Shown piece after piece: positions 28,672 to 36,855 of a stretch of 64,000 bases of DNA. Origin of the DNA: Bryobacterales bacterium. Lineage in GTDB: Bacteria; Acidobacteriota; Terriglobia; Bryobacterales; Bryobacteraceae. The DNA is taken from positions 248,001-312,000 of the forward strand of contig JADJWL010000002.1 of the NCBI GenBank assembly GCA_016716385.1. Direction: 5' to 3'. Each line of letters opens with the position of its first letter. Position 1 is the first letter of the stretch. The notes beneath the pieces are model-generated. The model did no database searches. It was not told the origin of the DNA and saw nothing but the letters and a program-made list of their open reading frames with translations. The translations under genes and the position numbers were made by a program.

Positions 28672-29325
28672 TTACCGGTGGCAGACCGAGCAGCTTGTCA
28701 GGCTCTGAATCTTGTAGTCCGCCACGAGTTTCTCGCCAAGCGCCGCCTGGTTCCCGTTGGGTGGCTTGTAGCCCATGGTGAACAGTTCCTCGCGAGGCCG
28801 CACGTATTGCTGCGGATTGCGGTGGCAGTCCAGACACCACTCCATCAGAAGGGAGTTCTGCTGAAACATGAGGGGCATCTGGTCGACGCGCCCGTGGCAG
28901 GTTTCGCAGCCGACGCCCTTCTTCAGATGGATGCTGTGGTTGAAATAGACATAGTCCGGAAGGTCGTGCACTCGCGTCCATTCGAGCGACTCCCCGGTGC
29001 GGAAACTGGAGCGCACCGGTTCGAGCATGGGAGCGCCCGTCCAGATCTGCGAATGGCAGTTCATGCAGGTCTTGGTCGGGGGGACATTGGCGAAAGCCGC
29101 GTTCTCGACCGACGTGTGGCAGTAGCGGCAGTCGATGCCAAGCCCGCCCACATGGTGGGAGTGGCTGAACGGAACCGGCTGTTCGCGGACTACCTCCTGC
29201 TGTGTGATGTACGAAGTGCGGCCGATGGCGAGCAGAATCCACAAGCCGCCTCCCACAAGGACGAGAGCAATCACGACACTCGCCCGGGCCAGAGTATTAG
29301 TACTGTAATGAAAGACTTGTGCCAT
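28672..29325 (-). CDS. actA: alternative complex III subunit ActA, penta-haem cytochrome c
   Basis: A 217-aa multihaem cytochrome with one N-terminal membrane helix (about 14-35, SVVIALVLVGGGLWILLAIG). Five haem-c motifs are present: CRYCH (66-70), CMNCH (87-91), CETCH, CLDCH and CSVCH at the C-terminus. This number and arrangement are diagnostic of ActA. It is the first gene of the operon. No strong Shine-Dalgarno precedes the ATG at 29325, and a hairpin lies just upstream in the leader. Confidence 0.95.
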   Translation of the reverse strand: MAQVFHYSTNTLARASVVIALVLVGGGLWILLAIGRTSYITQQEVVREQPVPFSHSHHVGGLGIDCRYCHTSVENAAFANVPPTKTCMNCHSQIWTGAPMLEPVRSSFRTGESLEWTRVHDLPDYVYFNHSIHLKKGVGCETCHGRVDQMPLMFQQNSLLMEWCLDCHRNPQQYVRPREELFTMGYKPPNGNQAALGEKLVADYKIQSLTSCSVCHR

Positions 29326-29353
29326 TTGTAGCTTCTAAGTTGCTCTCAGGCGG

Positions 29354-29381
29354 CGGGACAGAAGTGAGCGAGCCTGTCCCG
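29354..29381 (-). promoter_or_regulatory. stem-loop in the actA leader
   Basis: CGGGACAG and CTGTCCCG form a perfect 8-bp stem with a 12-nt loop, ending about 28 nt before the actA ATG. No U-run follows, so it is not a simple terminator. It could affect leader stability or translation of actA. Confidence 0.45.
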
Positions 29382-29432
29382 GGCGCAAGAGCCTTGCCCG
29401 TAAGAACCACGTTAAGACGCCAGGAAGAATCT

Positions 29433-29461
29433 ATTATGGCGCATTCTTCCCCGTTTACCAA
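29433..29461 (-). promoter_or_regulatory. candidate sigma-70 promoter of the act-cox operon
   Basis: On the reverse strand TTGGTA (29456-29461) and CATAAT (29433-29438) are separated by 17 bp, in a locally AT-richer stretch. Transcription would start near 29426, leaving a leader of about 100 nt that includes the stem-loop at 29354-29381. Confidence 0.5.
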
Positions 29462-29490
29462 ACAACCCTTGACGAAGTCCGATAAGTCCG

Positions 29491-30615
29491 CTATTGTACC
29501 GCACCGGACCACAACCGCACGAAGGCTTCCGGGAGTTGCCGCTGCCAGGTGAACCCATCATGATACCCGTCATCGTCATGGAAAGTGAAGGCGTAGCCGC
29601 GCTGCCGCAACGCGCCCCACACCAGATGATTGCCGTCGGCGAACGACCCGGCGTCCGATTCGCGGTCGTGGGCCGACACGCTCATCCATCCAATCAGATG
29701 CTTCAGCGGCGCGGCCCGGATGATTCCCGGATACGGATTCGCCCGTCCGGCGCCCTGGAAAGCGGCTGATTGCGTCAGGACACGGGGGAACGCTTCAGGC
29801 ATCGCCCAGGCGGCGTGGAACGCCGCCCAGCCGGCTTCGGCTGTTCCGGCAAGGCCCACTTCGCGGATGGGATGGAGCGCCTGCAAGGCAGGGACAAGGT
29901 CATCGCGGAGGAACCGGGCGAGTCGGTCCGAGCCATCGAGATACGCCTCCGCACGATCGAAGGGGTCGATCAATACGGCAGCGACGGGCGGCACCCGTTT
30001 CCTCGCGATCAGCGCATCGAGAATCTCGACAGCGCCCCCGGCGCGGTAGACGGGCCCGCCCAACAGGATCATGCCGCGAGACGGCTGGCTATCCTCGGGC
30101 ACATAGAGCAAGCCTTCGCAGTCGCGGCCAAGGACCTTACTGGCCACGCGGAACGGCTCGATCCGGCCGCGCAACGGGCCCGAAGACAACTCCGCCGGCG
30201 GGCGGTACTTCGGCATCTGCACGATCGACCGGGCATCCTCCGTTCGCGCCGGATTCCAGGGGTCCGGCCGGGGTTCGTCCCCGATGTAGACGGAATAGGT
30301 GGTCTTCTGGCGGTCGTCAACCTCGATGACCAGAGCAAAGACGTTGGATGATCCGAGCCGCTGCATCGCGAGTCCCCTGCCGGCCGTAAGCGCTCCGCCG
30401 AGCACGGGCCGCTCCCCCGGACCAGCCTCATACACAAACGCCACGTTCCGGCCCTCGACAATCGGGGACTGCCGCGACGCGCGTAGCTTTTCGACGAGAG
30501 GCCGTGCCGAATCTCCCGCGACCCGCAGACGCAGGACAGTCTGGATCTCTTTGATGGAGACTTTGGCGTTGAGCGGGGCCGCGCAGAGGAGCAAAGCGGC
30601 GGCCGCAATCCTCAC
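29491..30615 (-). CDS. secreted esterase-like alpha/beta hydrolase (enterochelin-esterase type)
   Basis: A 374-aa protein from the GTG at 30615, in a GTGA overlap with the asparaginase stop and preceded by GGAGG. It has a signal peptide (RIAAAALLLCAAPLNA). Residues 20-160 look like an N-terminal beta-sandwich, with FVYEAGPGERPVLGGALT and VYIGDEPRPDPWNP. The C-terminal half resembles the esterase-D/Fes fold: GLLYVPED, VAAVLIDPFDRAEAYL, then EVGLAGTAEAGWAAFHAAW, where the usual GxSxGG nucleophile elbow reads GTAEAG, so the serine is not evident. FHDDDGYHDGFTWQRQLPEA near the end carries the expected His. It may be inactive or use another residue. Confidence 0.7.
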   Translation of the reverse strand: MRIAAAALLLCAAPLNAKVSIKEIQTVLRLRVAGDSARPLVEKLRASRQSPIVEGRNVAFVYEAGPGERPVLGGALTAGRGLAMQRLGSSNVFALVIEVDDRQKTTYSVYIGDEPRPDPWNPARTEDARSIVQMPKYRPPAELSSGPLRGRIEPFRVASKVLGRDCEGLLYVPEDSQPSRGMILLGGPVYRAGGAVEILDALIARKRVPPVAAVLIDPFDRAEAYLDGSDRLARFLRDDLVPALQALHPIREVGLAGTAEAGWAAFHAAWAMPEAFPRVLTQSAAFQGAGRANPYPGIIRAAPLKHLIGWMSVSAHDRESDAGSFADGNHLVWGALRQRGYAFTFHDDDGYHDGFTWQRQLPEAFVRLWSGAVQ

Positions 30616-31706
30616 CGGCGACCCTCCAGCAGGAAGGCGCACGGCTCGTGACGGCTGGGTCCACCATCGTTGACCGCGAACTGCCGCCGCTGGCCGGCCG
30701 ACGATTCCTTCCATAAAGACGCACTGCCGTACACGCCGTCCTTGCGCAGCGCGTAGAAGCTCAGGTCGAAGCGCGCCAGCTTCTTCTCGTCGTGGTTGTA
30801 ATTGCGCGCCACGCGCCGCAGCGCTTCGAGGCAGGCTTCGGTGGGGCTCCTGCCTTGCCGCATGGCCTCGACAACGGTGTGCCCTCCGGCCACGCGGATG
30901 TTCTCTTCTCCGCGGCCCGTGGAACCCGCGCCGCCGACGTCCTGGTCGACAAACAGCCCGGCGGCGATGATCGGCGAATCGCCGACGCGCCCGGCGATCT
31001 TCCATGCCAGGCCGCTGGTCGTCGTGCAGCCGGAGATTTCACCCTTGGCATTCAGTCCAAGACAGTTGATGGTGCCGGTGGGAGGATGCCGCACGACGTC
31101 CGAAGCCCAGGCCAGAGTCTCTTCGTCCGCTTGCGGAAACAGGTCGCCGAGGCGAGCCGCCGGGCCGCTGTCCGGCGCGTCCATGCCAGGCATCCAATTG
31201 TTGTGGCCGCGCCCGTCGCGCAAGGAGCGCTTCCAGAGCATCCACGCGAGGCGGGCTCTCTCGGTCAACAGGTTCTCTTCCTCGAAGCCGTGGGCACGGG
31301 CAAAACGAAGCGCGCCTTCGCCCGCCAGCAGGATGTGGTCCGTCTGCTCCATGACCAGTTTGGCGACCCGCGACGGATACTTGATGTTCCGGATGGAAGC
31401 GACCGCGCCCGCGCGGCGCGTCGGCCCATGCATCACGCAGGCATCCAGTTCGACGACGCCCTCTTCGTTGGGCAAGCCGCCATAGCCGACCGAGGTGTCG
31501 TTCGGATCTTCCTCCACGAGGTTGACTCCGGCGATGACCGCGTCGAGCGTGTCCTGCCCGGCGCGCATCATCTCCACAGCCCGGGCGCACGCCCCGAGTC
31601 CGTTGTTGCTGGCGACGGCGATGGTCTTGGCGCTTCCCGGCTGGGCGGCCGCCAGACCGGCCGAACCGGCGAGCCAACTGCGGCGGGTGAGTCTCAGCTT
31701 CTGCAT
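30612..31706 (-). CDS. Tat-exported N4-(beta-N-acetylglucosaminyl)-L-asparaginase family protein
   Basis: A 364-aa Ntn-hydrolase. The N-terminus is a Tat signal (LTRRSWLAGSAGLAAAQ). Family blocks are DTLDAVIAGVNLVEEDPNDTSVGYGGLPN and the autoprocessing site GTINCLGLN, where T212 becomes the catalytic N-terminal threonine. GRVGDSPIIAAGLFVD and GGAGSTGRGEENIR form the substrate pocket. Glycosylasparaginases split the GlcNAc-Asn link of N-glycans; bacterial homologues are also active on other asparagine derivatives. It is followed by the esterase-like gene in an overlap. Confidence 0.9.
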   Translation of the reverse strand: MQKLRLTRRSWLAGSAGLAAAQPGSAKTIAVASNNGLGACARAVEMMRAGQDTLDAVIAGVNLVEEDPNDTSVGYGGLPNEEGVVELDACVMHGPTRRAGAVASIRNIKYPSRVAKLVMEQTDHILLAGEGALRFARAHGFEEENLLTERARLAWMLWKRSLRDGRGHNNWMPGMDAPDSGPAARLGDLFPQADEETLAWASDVVRHPPTGTINCLGLNAKGEISGCTTTSGLAWKIAGRVGDSPIIAAGLFVDQDVGGAGSTGRGEENIRVAGGHTVVEAMRQGRSPTEACLEALRRVARNYNHDEKKLARFDLSFYALRKDGVYGSASLWKESSAGQRRQFAVNDGGPSRHEPCAFLLEGRR

Positions 31707-31708
31707 TT

Positions 31709-31736
31709 TTGCCAGAGTATCATGCGCTGCTACACT
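31709..31736 (+). promoter_or_regulatory. candidate promoter giving a near-leaderless transcript
   Basis: TTGCCA (31709-31714) and TACACT (31731-31736) are 16 bp apart. The GTG start of the next gene at 31745 lies about where transcription would begin. The whole divergent gap is only 38 bp. Confidence 0.35.
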
Positions 31737-31744
31737 AGGCGGTT

Positions 31745-32140
31745 GTGGGACGCACCATCTTCGTAGCGCTGTTGCCGTTGTTGCTGTTCACCAGCGGCGC
31801 ACCGGCCCAAAGGCGCGCCAAGGCTCCGGACCTGGAGGTCGTCACGGTCAAGGCGCAGCGTGCGCCCGGGCAGGTTCACCTCGACTGCAAGATCCGCGTA
31901 ACGGGCCAGAAGCCCATTACCGGCCTTGTGCTGTCGTTCGATTTCCTGACCGACGAGAACCGCGTCGTCACCACTCAGACAGCCGAAGCCGAGGAACCGT
32001 ACCTGGAGCCTGGCGAAGAAAGCGAGATGCGGGTGGCGCTGAACGATCCCGTGCGCGCCGTCGGCATCCGCGTCAACGCCTTTGACAAGAACAAGCGGGA
32101 GTTATCGATCGGCCGGAACGGTCCGTTTCCGATCGATTAG
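31745..32140 (+). CDS. small secreted protein, FxLYD-like
   Basis: A 131-aa protein starting at a GTG, with a signal peptide (GRTIFVALLPLLLFTSGAPAQ). The mature part has a beta-sandwich pattern typical of FxLYD/DUF3426-type periplasmic domains: VHLDCKIRVTGQKPITGLVLSFDFLTD, then YLEPGEESEMRVALND and GIRVNAFDKNKRELSI. Function unknown. It is divergent from the asparaginase by 38 bp and convergent with the next gene. Confidence 0.65.
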   Translation: MGRTIFVALLPLLLFTSGAPAQRRAKAPDLEVVTVKAQRAPGQVHLDCKIRVTGQKPITGLVLSFDFLTDENRVVTTQTAEAEEPYLEPGEESEMRVALNDPVRAVGIRVNAFDKNKRELSIGRNGPFPID

Positions 32141-32155
32141 TCGTCGCGCAAGGCT

Positions 32156-33055
32156 TCAGAACGTCTGCGCAACGGACCGGTCAAACCGGGTCAGGGCCGT
32201 TCGTTCGACGACGATCGCCGAATCTCCTCTCAGGTGACAGCCCACGATACCGCCGGTCCGGGCGATCAATTGGAGTTCCCCTCCTTCATACCGGAACAAA
32301 CGTCCGGGACGGCCGCCTTCCGCGATCCAGAGCGCCTCCGGCGTGGCGCGCAGGGCCGGGCGGCTGAATCCAGGAGTCGCGGTCAGCCGTTGTTCTTCCC
32401 AAGGCTGCGTGAGATCGGCGGGTTTCGTGTAAAGCGCAACAATGGCGCCTTCCAGAGCTGATTGCGCGGCGGCCAGCCGGCCCCGCCACCAGGCGAATGA
32501 CGTCACCGCGCCCAAAGGCGCATCGTGCCAGATCTTGATCGCGTGAATGTGCCACGGCTGGTTCGGAGAGCCTGGGTTGCGCATCCAGTAGTCGCCACAG
32601 AGCAGGTCGGGGTGTTCGTCCTCGTCCACCTCCGCGAGCGCCAGACCGTCCTGTTGAGGGTGATAGAAGGAATACAAGTCACGCCCAGCCCAGCCGTCCT
32701 CGGCGAAGAAGCGGAGTTGCGTCCCTTTTTGCACCAGAAGGACACCCCGTTCGCCGTGCAGCGTCGTGGCGAGGAGCGAGCGGGTGGCGATGCCGGTGGC
32801 GATCACCTCACGCTCCCAGCCGGATTCGCGGTACCGGACCAGCGTTCCGCCCGGCTCGAGGGCGACGAGTCCGTCGAGCCAGCACCCCGGAGCGGCAAGC
32901 GGCGCCGCGACGCGCGCCTCGGCTATCTGTGTGCCGGACGGCAGCCTGCGTACGGTGATCCGGTCACCCCAGGTGATGAGGCGATTGCCTTCGAGGAGGC
33001 TGCCGGAGATCCGCGCGCGCACTTCGGCCAGAGTTACGGCGTGCCAGTCCGCCAT
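32156..33055 (-). CDS. beta-propeller-like protein (FG-GAP-related), cytoplasmic
   Basis: A 299-aa protein from the ATG at 33055 (MADWHAVTLAEVRARISGSL). Regular Trp/Gly-rich strands recur (GCWLDGLVALEPGGTLV, RFFAEDGWAGRDLY), and LALAEVDEDEHPDLLCGDYW has the Asp-rich loop of FG-GAP blades. No export signal is present with this start. Longer in-frame starts reach into the terminator region of the receptor gene upstream and lack a signal as well. No enzymatic motif is visible; the protein might act as a scaffold or be a degenerate secreted propeller. Confidence 0.6.
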   Translation of the reverse strand: MADWHAVTLAEVRARISGSLLEGNRLITWGDRITVRRLPSGTQIAEARVAAPLAAPGCWLDGLVALEPGGTLVRYRESGWEREVIATGIATRSLLATTLHGERGVLLVQKGTQLRFFAEDGWAGRDLYSFYHPQQDGLALAEVDEDEHPDLLCGDYWMRNPGSPNQPWHIHAIKIWHDAPLGAVTSFAWWRGRLAAAQSALEGAIVALYTKPADLTQPWEEQRLTATPGFSRPALRATPEALWIAEGGRPGRLFRYEGGELQLIARTGGIVGCHLRGDSAIVVERTALTRFDRSVAQTF

Positions 33056-33091
33056 GCCCGATTCTAACGTGTGGAAGGAGTCAAGGAGGGC

Positions 33092-33114
33092 CCGGGAGCC
33101 GTTACGGCCCCCGG
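33092..33114 (-). terminator. terminator-like hairpin after Oar-like receptor 1
   Basis: A 10-bp stem (CCGGGGGCCG/CGGCTCCCGG, one G-U pair) with a 3-nt loop, 17 bp past the stop at 33132. No U-run follows, so efficiency is uncertain. Confidence 0.5.
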
Positions 33115-33131
33115 ACCAGGTTGAGACGAAA

Positions 33132-36100
33132 CTAGAACATGATGCGGCCCGTGTATTGGAACTCACGGCCGCGGTTCATCTGGCTGATCGACCGTCCGAA
33201 GTTGGCGCTCGTGACGCTCATGTCCGGATTGGTCGGAACGAAGCTGTTGGTCAGGTTGTAGGCTTCGAGGCGCATCTCGAACCTGACCCGCTCCGTGACG
33301 GTGAAGACCTTGGCCAACGTGTTGTCGAGCGACCAGTTGTACGGTCCCCGAACGCCGCCGAACTGGTAGGGGTTCGTGCGCGGCGTGTAGGCCGGGAGCA
33401 CCGCAAACTGGGAAGTATCGAACCAGCGGTCGCGGGTCCGGTTGGAGATCTGCGGGTCGCCACCCAGGTGCTGCATGGCGCCGAAGCGCAGGAACACACC
33501 CGAATCCCAGAACAGCATGCCTGCCGCCTGCCAGCCCCCGAAGACCGCGTCCACGAACCGGCTGGAATTGGCCCCGAACCGGCGTCCCCGGCCAAACGGC
33601 AGGTCGTACGTGGTCGCATACGCAATCCGGTGTCGCGGGTTGTTCGAATCGAGCCAGGTCCACTGGTTGGCAAACTGGTCGATGTCGTTGAAAAAGTTGC
33701 TGTTCCGTTCGTTGTTGTAGTTGTAAGCCAAGTGAATCATCAAGCCCTGAGCCACGGGCCGCTGCGCCTTCAGTTGAAGAGCATGGTAGCGGTTCTGGAA
33801 CGCCGGAGTGTTCAACTGTGTCAGATCGCCGTATTGCGGGTAGGGCCGCAAGAGGTTCCGCACGGTGATCTGCCGCTGATTGCGCAACTGACCCTGGAAT
33901 AGCTGCGGAGTCAGGTAGTTGAAGAATGGGTTGGCGACTTGGCGATCCACCGGACCACGAACCGAGTAGACGACATTCGGATCCACCATGTTCCTCTGGA
34001 GCCCCTGCGCAACGTTGCCGGTGAGGGTTCCGGGGTTCGACATCGGCAGGTTGTGACCTCTGTTGAAGAAGTAGGTCAGATCCACGTTGAACCGGCCAGG
34101 AACCTCTACCTGATACGAGACGTTGAAGCGGTCGTTGATGCCCGTCCGGAAGTCCTGATTTTGCCAGGAGGCATTTTGGCCGAGATTCGTGTACCGCCCG
34201 AGGCTCTTGGCAACCGGCGGAATCAGCGGATTCGAGTTGGCCGGGAACGGGTCGCTCAGGACCCCTTGCGGGACCCCCTGCAGTTCAGGGAGTGCCGTTG
34301 TGAGAGCGCTGAATCCGGGGTACTGGAAGCTGCCCAACCCATCGACGGTCAGCATCGGCGGTACCGCGTAGCGTGCGTACCCGAAGCGCAGGGCGGACTT
34401 GTCATTCAACCGGATCGCAAGACCGGCCCGAGGCAGGAACAAATTCTTCTGCGCGTTCCACGCCTGCCGGTTGTTGCTGTCCGTGAACACCCATGCACCG
34501 TTGTAGATGGGTGCCGCATTCCGAAGTGCCAGGGCGTCGGCCGGCATGTTCGGCGGAGTAGCCTGCATCTCGGGAATCGGGTTGTTCAGATCGAGGAACC
34601 GCGACATCCGGTCCTCCGGGTCCCACGGGCCTGTCTGATACTCGTAGCGCAGGCCGAGATTCAGGGTGATGTTGCGATTCAGCTTCCAGTCATCCTGGAT
34701 GAAGAACGCATAGAAGTCCGACCACACCTTCTGCAGCGGGATCGCCTGCGCCTGCGAGTTCGATCCGATCGCCCCGATCAGGAACGTGGCGTACATATCC
34801 CCGCTCAGGTTCGTGTTCGGATTGAGAAACGTATTGGCCGTCTGGTTCGGGCCGAAGTTGAAGTTCATCAGGTTCGGCCGGATGCTGCTGCCGCGGAACA
34901 ACCGGCTCTCGCCGCCCCACTTCACGTAGTGCGCGCCGATGTTCTTCGACACGCGCCCCGAGTAGTTGTAGCTCTCCGGGTGCTGCCACCAGAAGGCTCC
35001 ACGGCCGAATGTCGCGTTGCCCCGGCCGCTGAACACCAGGTTCGGATAGTAGATGTCCGGGATTCCTTCGAGGTAAGGCTGATACCACTGGTTGGACCAG
35101 AACTGCCGCAGGCCCTCCTCGCCGACCTTCGCGGACGGCGCGTCGTAGTCGTCATTCAGGCTGGCGTAGCTGAAGCGGAAGTTGATGACCGTCGTCGGGT
35201 TCATCGTGTAGACCGCGTCGCCGGCCACATTCCGCGAGTTCATCACGCCGCCGTTGTCGTTCGGCATCGCCGGCGAGTTGTTCGGCGTGTAGTTGTTCTG
35301 GTCGATGTCGGTGCGAAACCGCGCGTAGCGTCCGAATACCTTCCACTTGTCGTTGATGTTCCAGTCGGTCCGGTTGGAGAAGTTCCAATACTTCAACTGC
35401 CACGAGTAGGCTTCGATGAAGTTCTGCACGCCGGCCGGACCCGTCCCCGGACGGTTGGGCAGCCAGATGTCATCCATGAACCGGCGCGAGACCGGATCGA
35501 TCCGGCTCTGGGGAATGGCGTTACCCGCGAACGGCGTCCGGGTCGCTGTATTGGTCGCCGGATTGAACTGCGTTGTCGCGGGGTCGAAAATGGTGCGCAG
35601 GCCGCCTACGTTATTCAACGACTGCGAAAAATCGCCGCCGCGCTCCAGTTGTGTCGGCAGCGTGAGGATCGCCTGGCGCGGATCGTTCTGCCGCCAGCCT
35701 TCGTACGAGGTGAACGTGAACAGCTTGTTCTTCACGATCGGATTGCCGAGCGTGCCGCCCCAGATGTGGTTCCGGACCAGGTTCGGCGCGCGCGCGACTG
35801 AGTTGCTGACCGCGTTCAGCGCCGGGTTGCGGCCCAGATAGTAGGCGCTTCCGTGATACTCGTTGGTGCCGGACTTCATTGACAGGCTCATGATGCCGCC
35901 GGCCGAGTGACCGAACTCGGCGTCCACCGCGTTCTGCTGCACGGTGAATTCCTGCACCGCGTCCATAGGCGGAGCGTAGGAGCCCTTCAGGTTGAGTTGC
36001 AGCGGCGCGCCGTCCAGCAGCAGGTCATTTCTGGTTGACGTGTTGCCACCGACGTCCATCTGGCTGGAAGACCACATGAAGAAGGGATTGCGAGTCGCCA

Positions 36101-36623
36101 GATTCGAGGTATACCGGTTGACGACGGCTGGATCGAGGAGCGCGAGAGTGAAGGGGTTCCGCGCCAGCACCGGCAGATCGGTCAGCATCTTCCGGTTGAC
36201 GGTGAGCGACATGGTCGACGTGTTGAACTGAATTTCGACTGCCGACTCCGCGACCGTGATCGTCTCCGCCACCACGCCCACGCGCAGGACCGGATTGACG
36301 GTGATGTCGCCGCGGACTTGAACGGTGATGTTCTGCTGAACAAACCTGCCGAATCCCGGCGCCTCGGCCGAGACCTGGTACGTGCCTGGCTCTACGAAAT
36401 CAAAGAGGTACTGTCCATTGGCGTTCGTCTGGCGGACGGTCTCGACGCCGGTATTCGTGTTCAGAAGCGTAACGCTTGCGCCAGGGATGACGGCCGATGT
36501 CGCGTCCGTCACGACACCCTGCAGGCGCCCGCGATAATCCTGAGCGAACGCTTGCCACGCGAGCAAAGCGAACACCCCTAGTGTGGTCAGCCGGCGCAAC
36601 CGGCGCCATCTCGATTGGGTCAT
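33132..36623 (-). CDS. Oar-like TonB-dependent outer-membrane receptor, tandem copy 1
   Basis: A 1163-aa protein from the ATG at 36623, chosen because GGGAGG stands six bases before it and the signal peptide (RRLTTLGVFALLAWQAFAQ) follows. Residues about 20-115 are a carboxypeptidase-regulatory-like domain (GRLQGVVTDATSAVIPGASV, YLFDFVEPGTYQVSAEAPGF). Next is a plug-like region (LLLDGAPLQLN, VQEFTVQQNAVDAEFGHSAG) and a long barrel ending GREFQYTGRIMF with terminal Phe. It is the Oar/Cna-B type that replaces SusC without a SusD partner. It is more than 80% identical by eye to the two copies upstream. The ligand is unknown. Confidence 0.9.
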   Translation of the reverse strand: MTQSRWRRLRRLTTLGVFALLAWQAFAQDYRGRLQGVVTDATSAVIPGASVTLLNTNTGVETVRQTNANGQYLFDFVEPGTYQVSAEAPGFGRFVQQNITVQVRGDITVNPVLRVGVVAETITVAESAVEIQFNTSTMSLTVNRKMLTDLPVLARNPFTLALLDPAVVNRYTSNLATRNPFFMWSSSQMDVGGNTSTRNDLLLDGAPLQLNLKGSYAPPMDAVQEFTVQQNAVDAEFGHSAGGIMSLSMKSGTNEYHGSAYYLGRNPALNAVSNSVARAPNLVRNHIWGGTLGNPIVKNKLFTFTSYEGWRQNDPRQAILTLPTQLERGGDFSQSLNNVGGLRTIFDPATTQFNPATNTATRTPFAGNAIPQSRIDPVSRRFMDDIWLPNRPGTGPAGVQNFIEAYSWQLKYWNFSNRTDWNINDKWKVFGRYARFRTDIDQNNYTPNNSPAMPNDNGGVMNSRNVAGDAVYTMNPTTVINFRFSYASLNDDYDAPSAKVGEEGLRQFWSNQWYQPYLEGIPDIYYPNLVFSGRGNATFGRGAFWWQHPESYNYSGRVSKNIGAHYVKWGGESRLFRGSSIRPNLMNFNFGPNQTANTFLNPNTNLSGDMYATFLIGAIGSNSQAQAIPLQKVWSDFYAFFIQDDWKLNRNITLNLGLRYEYQTGPWDPEDRMSRFLDLNNPIPEMQATPPNMPADALALRNAAPIYNGAWVFTDSNNRQAWNAQKNLFLPRAGLAIRLNDKSALRFGYARYAVPPMLTVDGLGSFQYPGFSALTTALPELQGVPQGVLSDPFPANSNPLIPPVAKSLGRYTNLGQNASWQNQDFRTGINDRFNVSYQVEVPGRFNVDLTYFFNRGHNLPMSNPGTLTGNVAQGLQRNMVDPNVVYSVRGPVDRQVANPFFNYLTPQLFQGQLRNQRQITVRNLLRPYPQYGDLTQLNTPAFQNRYHALQLKAQRPVAQGLMIHLAYNYNNERNSNFFNDIDQFANQWTWLDSNNPRHRIAYATTYDLPFGRGRRFGANSSRFVDAVFGGWQAAGMLFWDSGVFLRFGAMQHLGGDPQISNRTRDRWFDTSQFAVLPAYTPRTNPYQFGGVRGPYNWSLDNTLAKVFTVTERVRFEMRLEAYNLTNSFVPTNPDMSVTSANFGRSISQMNRGREFQYTGRIMF

Positions 36624-36740
36624 TGACTGCCTCCCGGAAGGTCGATCCATTACTGATTCCTCAGAAAACTTCTGAATGCATGCTCGCGCGAGAACGGCAC
36701 AGGAGCCGGTCGCGCTGAGAAGAAATCGACTAGTGAGAGG

Positions 36741-36769
36741 ATTACATACCCGGACGCGGGAAAAGTCAA
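36741..36769 (-). promoter_or_regulatory. promoter of Oar-like receptor 1
   Basis: TTGACT (36764-36769) and TGTAAT (36741-36746) on the reverse strand with a 17-bp spacer ending CCGGGTA. The leader to the ATG at 36623 is about 110 nt. Confidence 0.65.
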
Positions 36770-36797
36770 CGGGATCGATAGTTAAAACCGTTCAGTT

Positions 36798-36831
36798 AAA
36801 AAAAAGAAGGGACCGGATTCCTTCCGGTCCC
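36798..36831 (-). terminator. rho-independent terminator of Oar-like receptor 2
   Basis: A perfect 9-bp stem GGGACCGGA/TCCGGTCCC with a 5-nt loop. On the reverse strand it is followed by CTT-C and a run of eight U, 25 bp past the stop at 36856. It also insulates copy 1. Confidence 0.88.
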
Positions 36832-36855
36832 TTCGTCGGCTCTCAATGTTCGTGA

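Noticed and set aside
33939..35801. 620-aa plus-strand frame (and similar ones in the other receptor copies)
   Set aside because: Antisense of the tandem receptors. It recurs because the genes are repeats, not because it is conserved as a protein.
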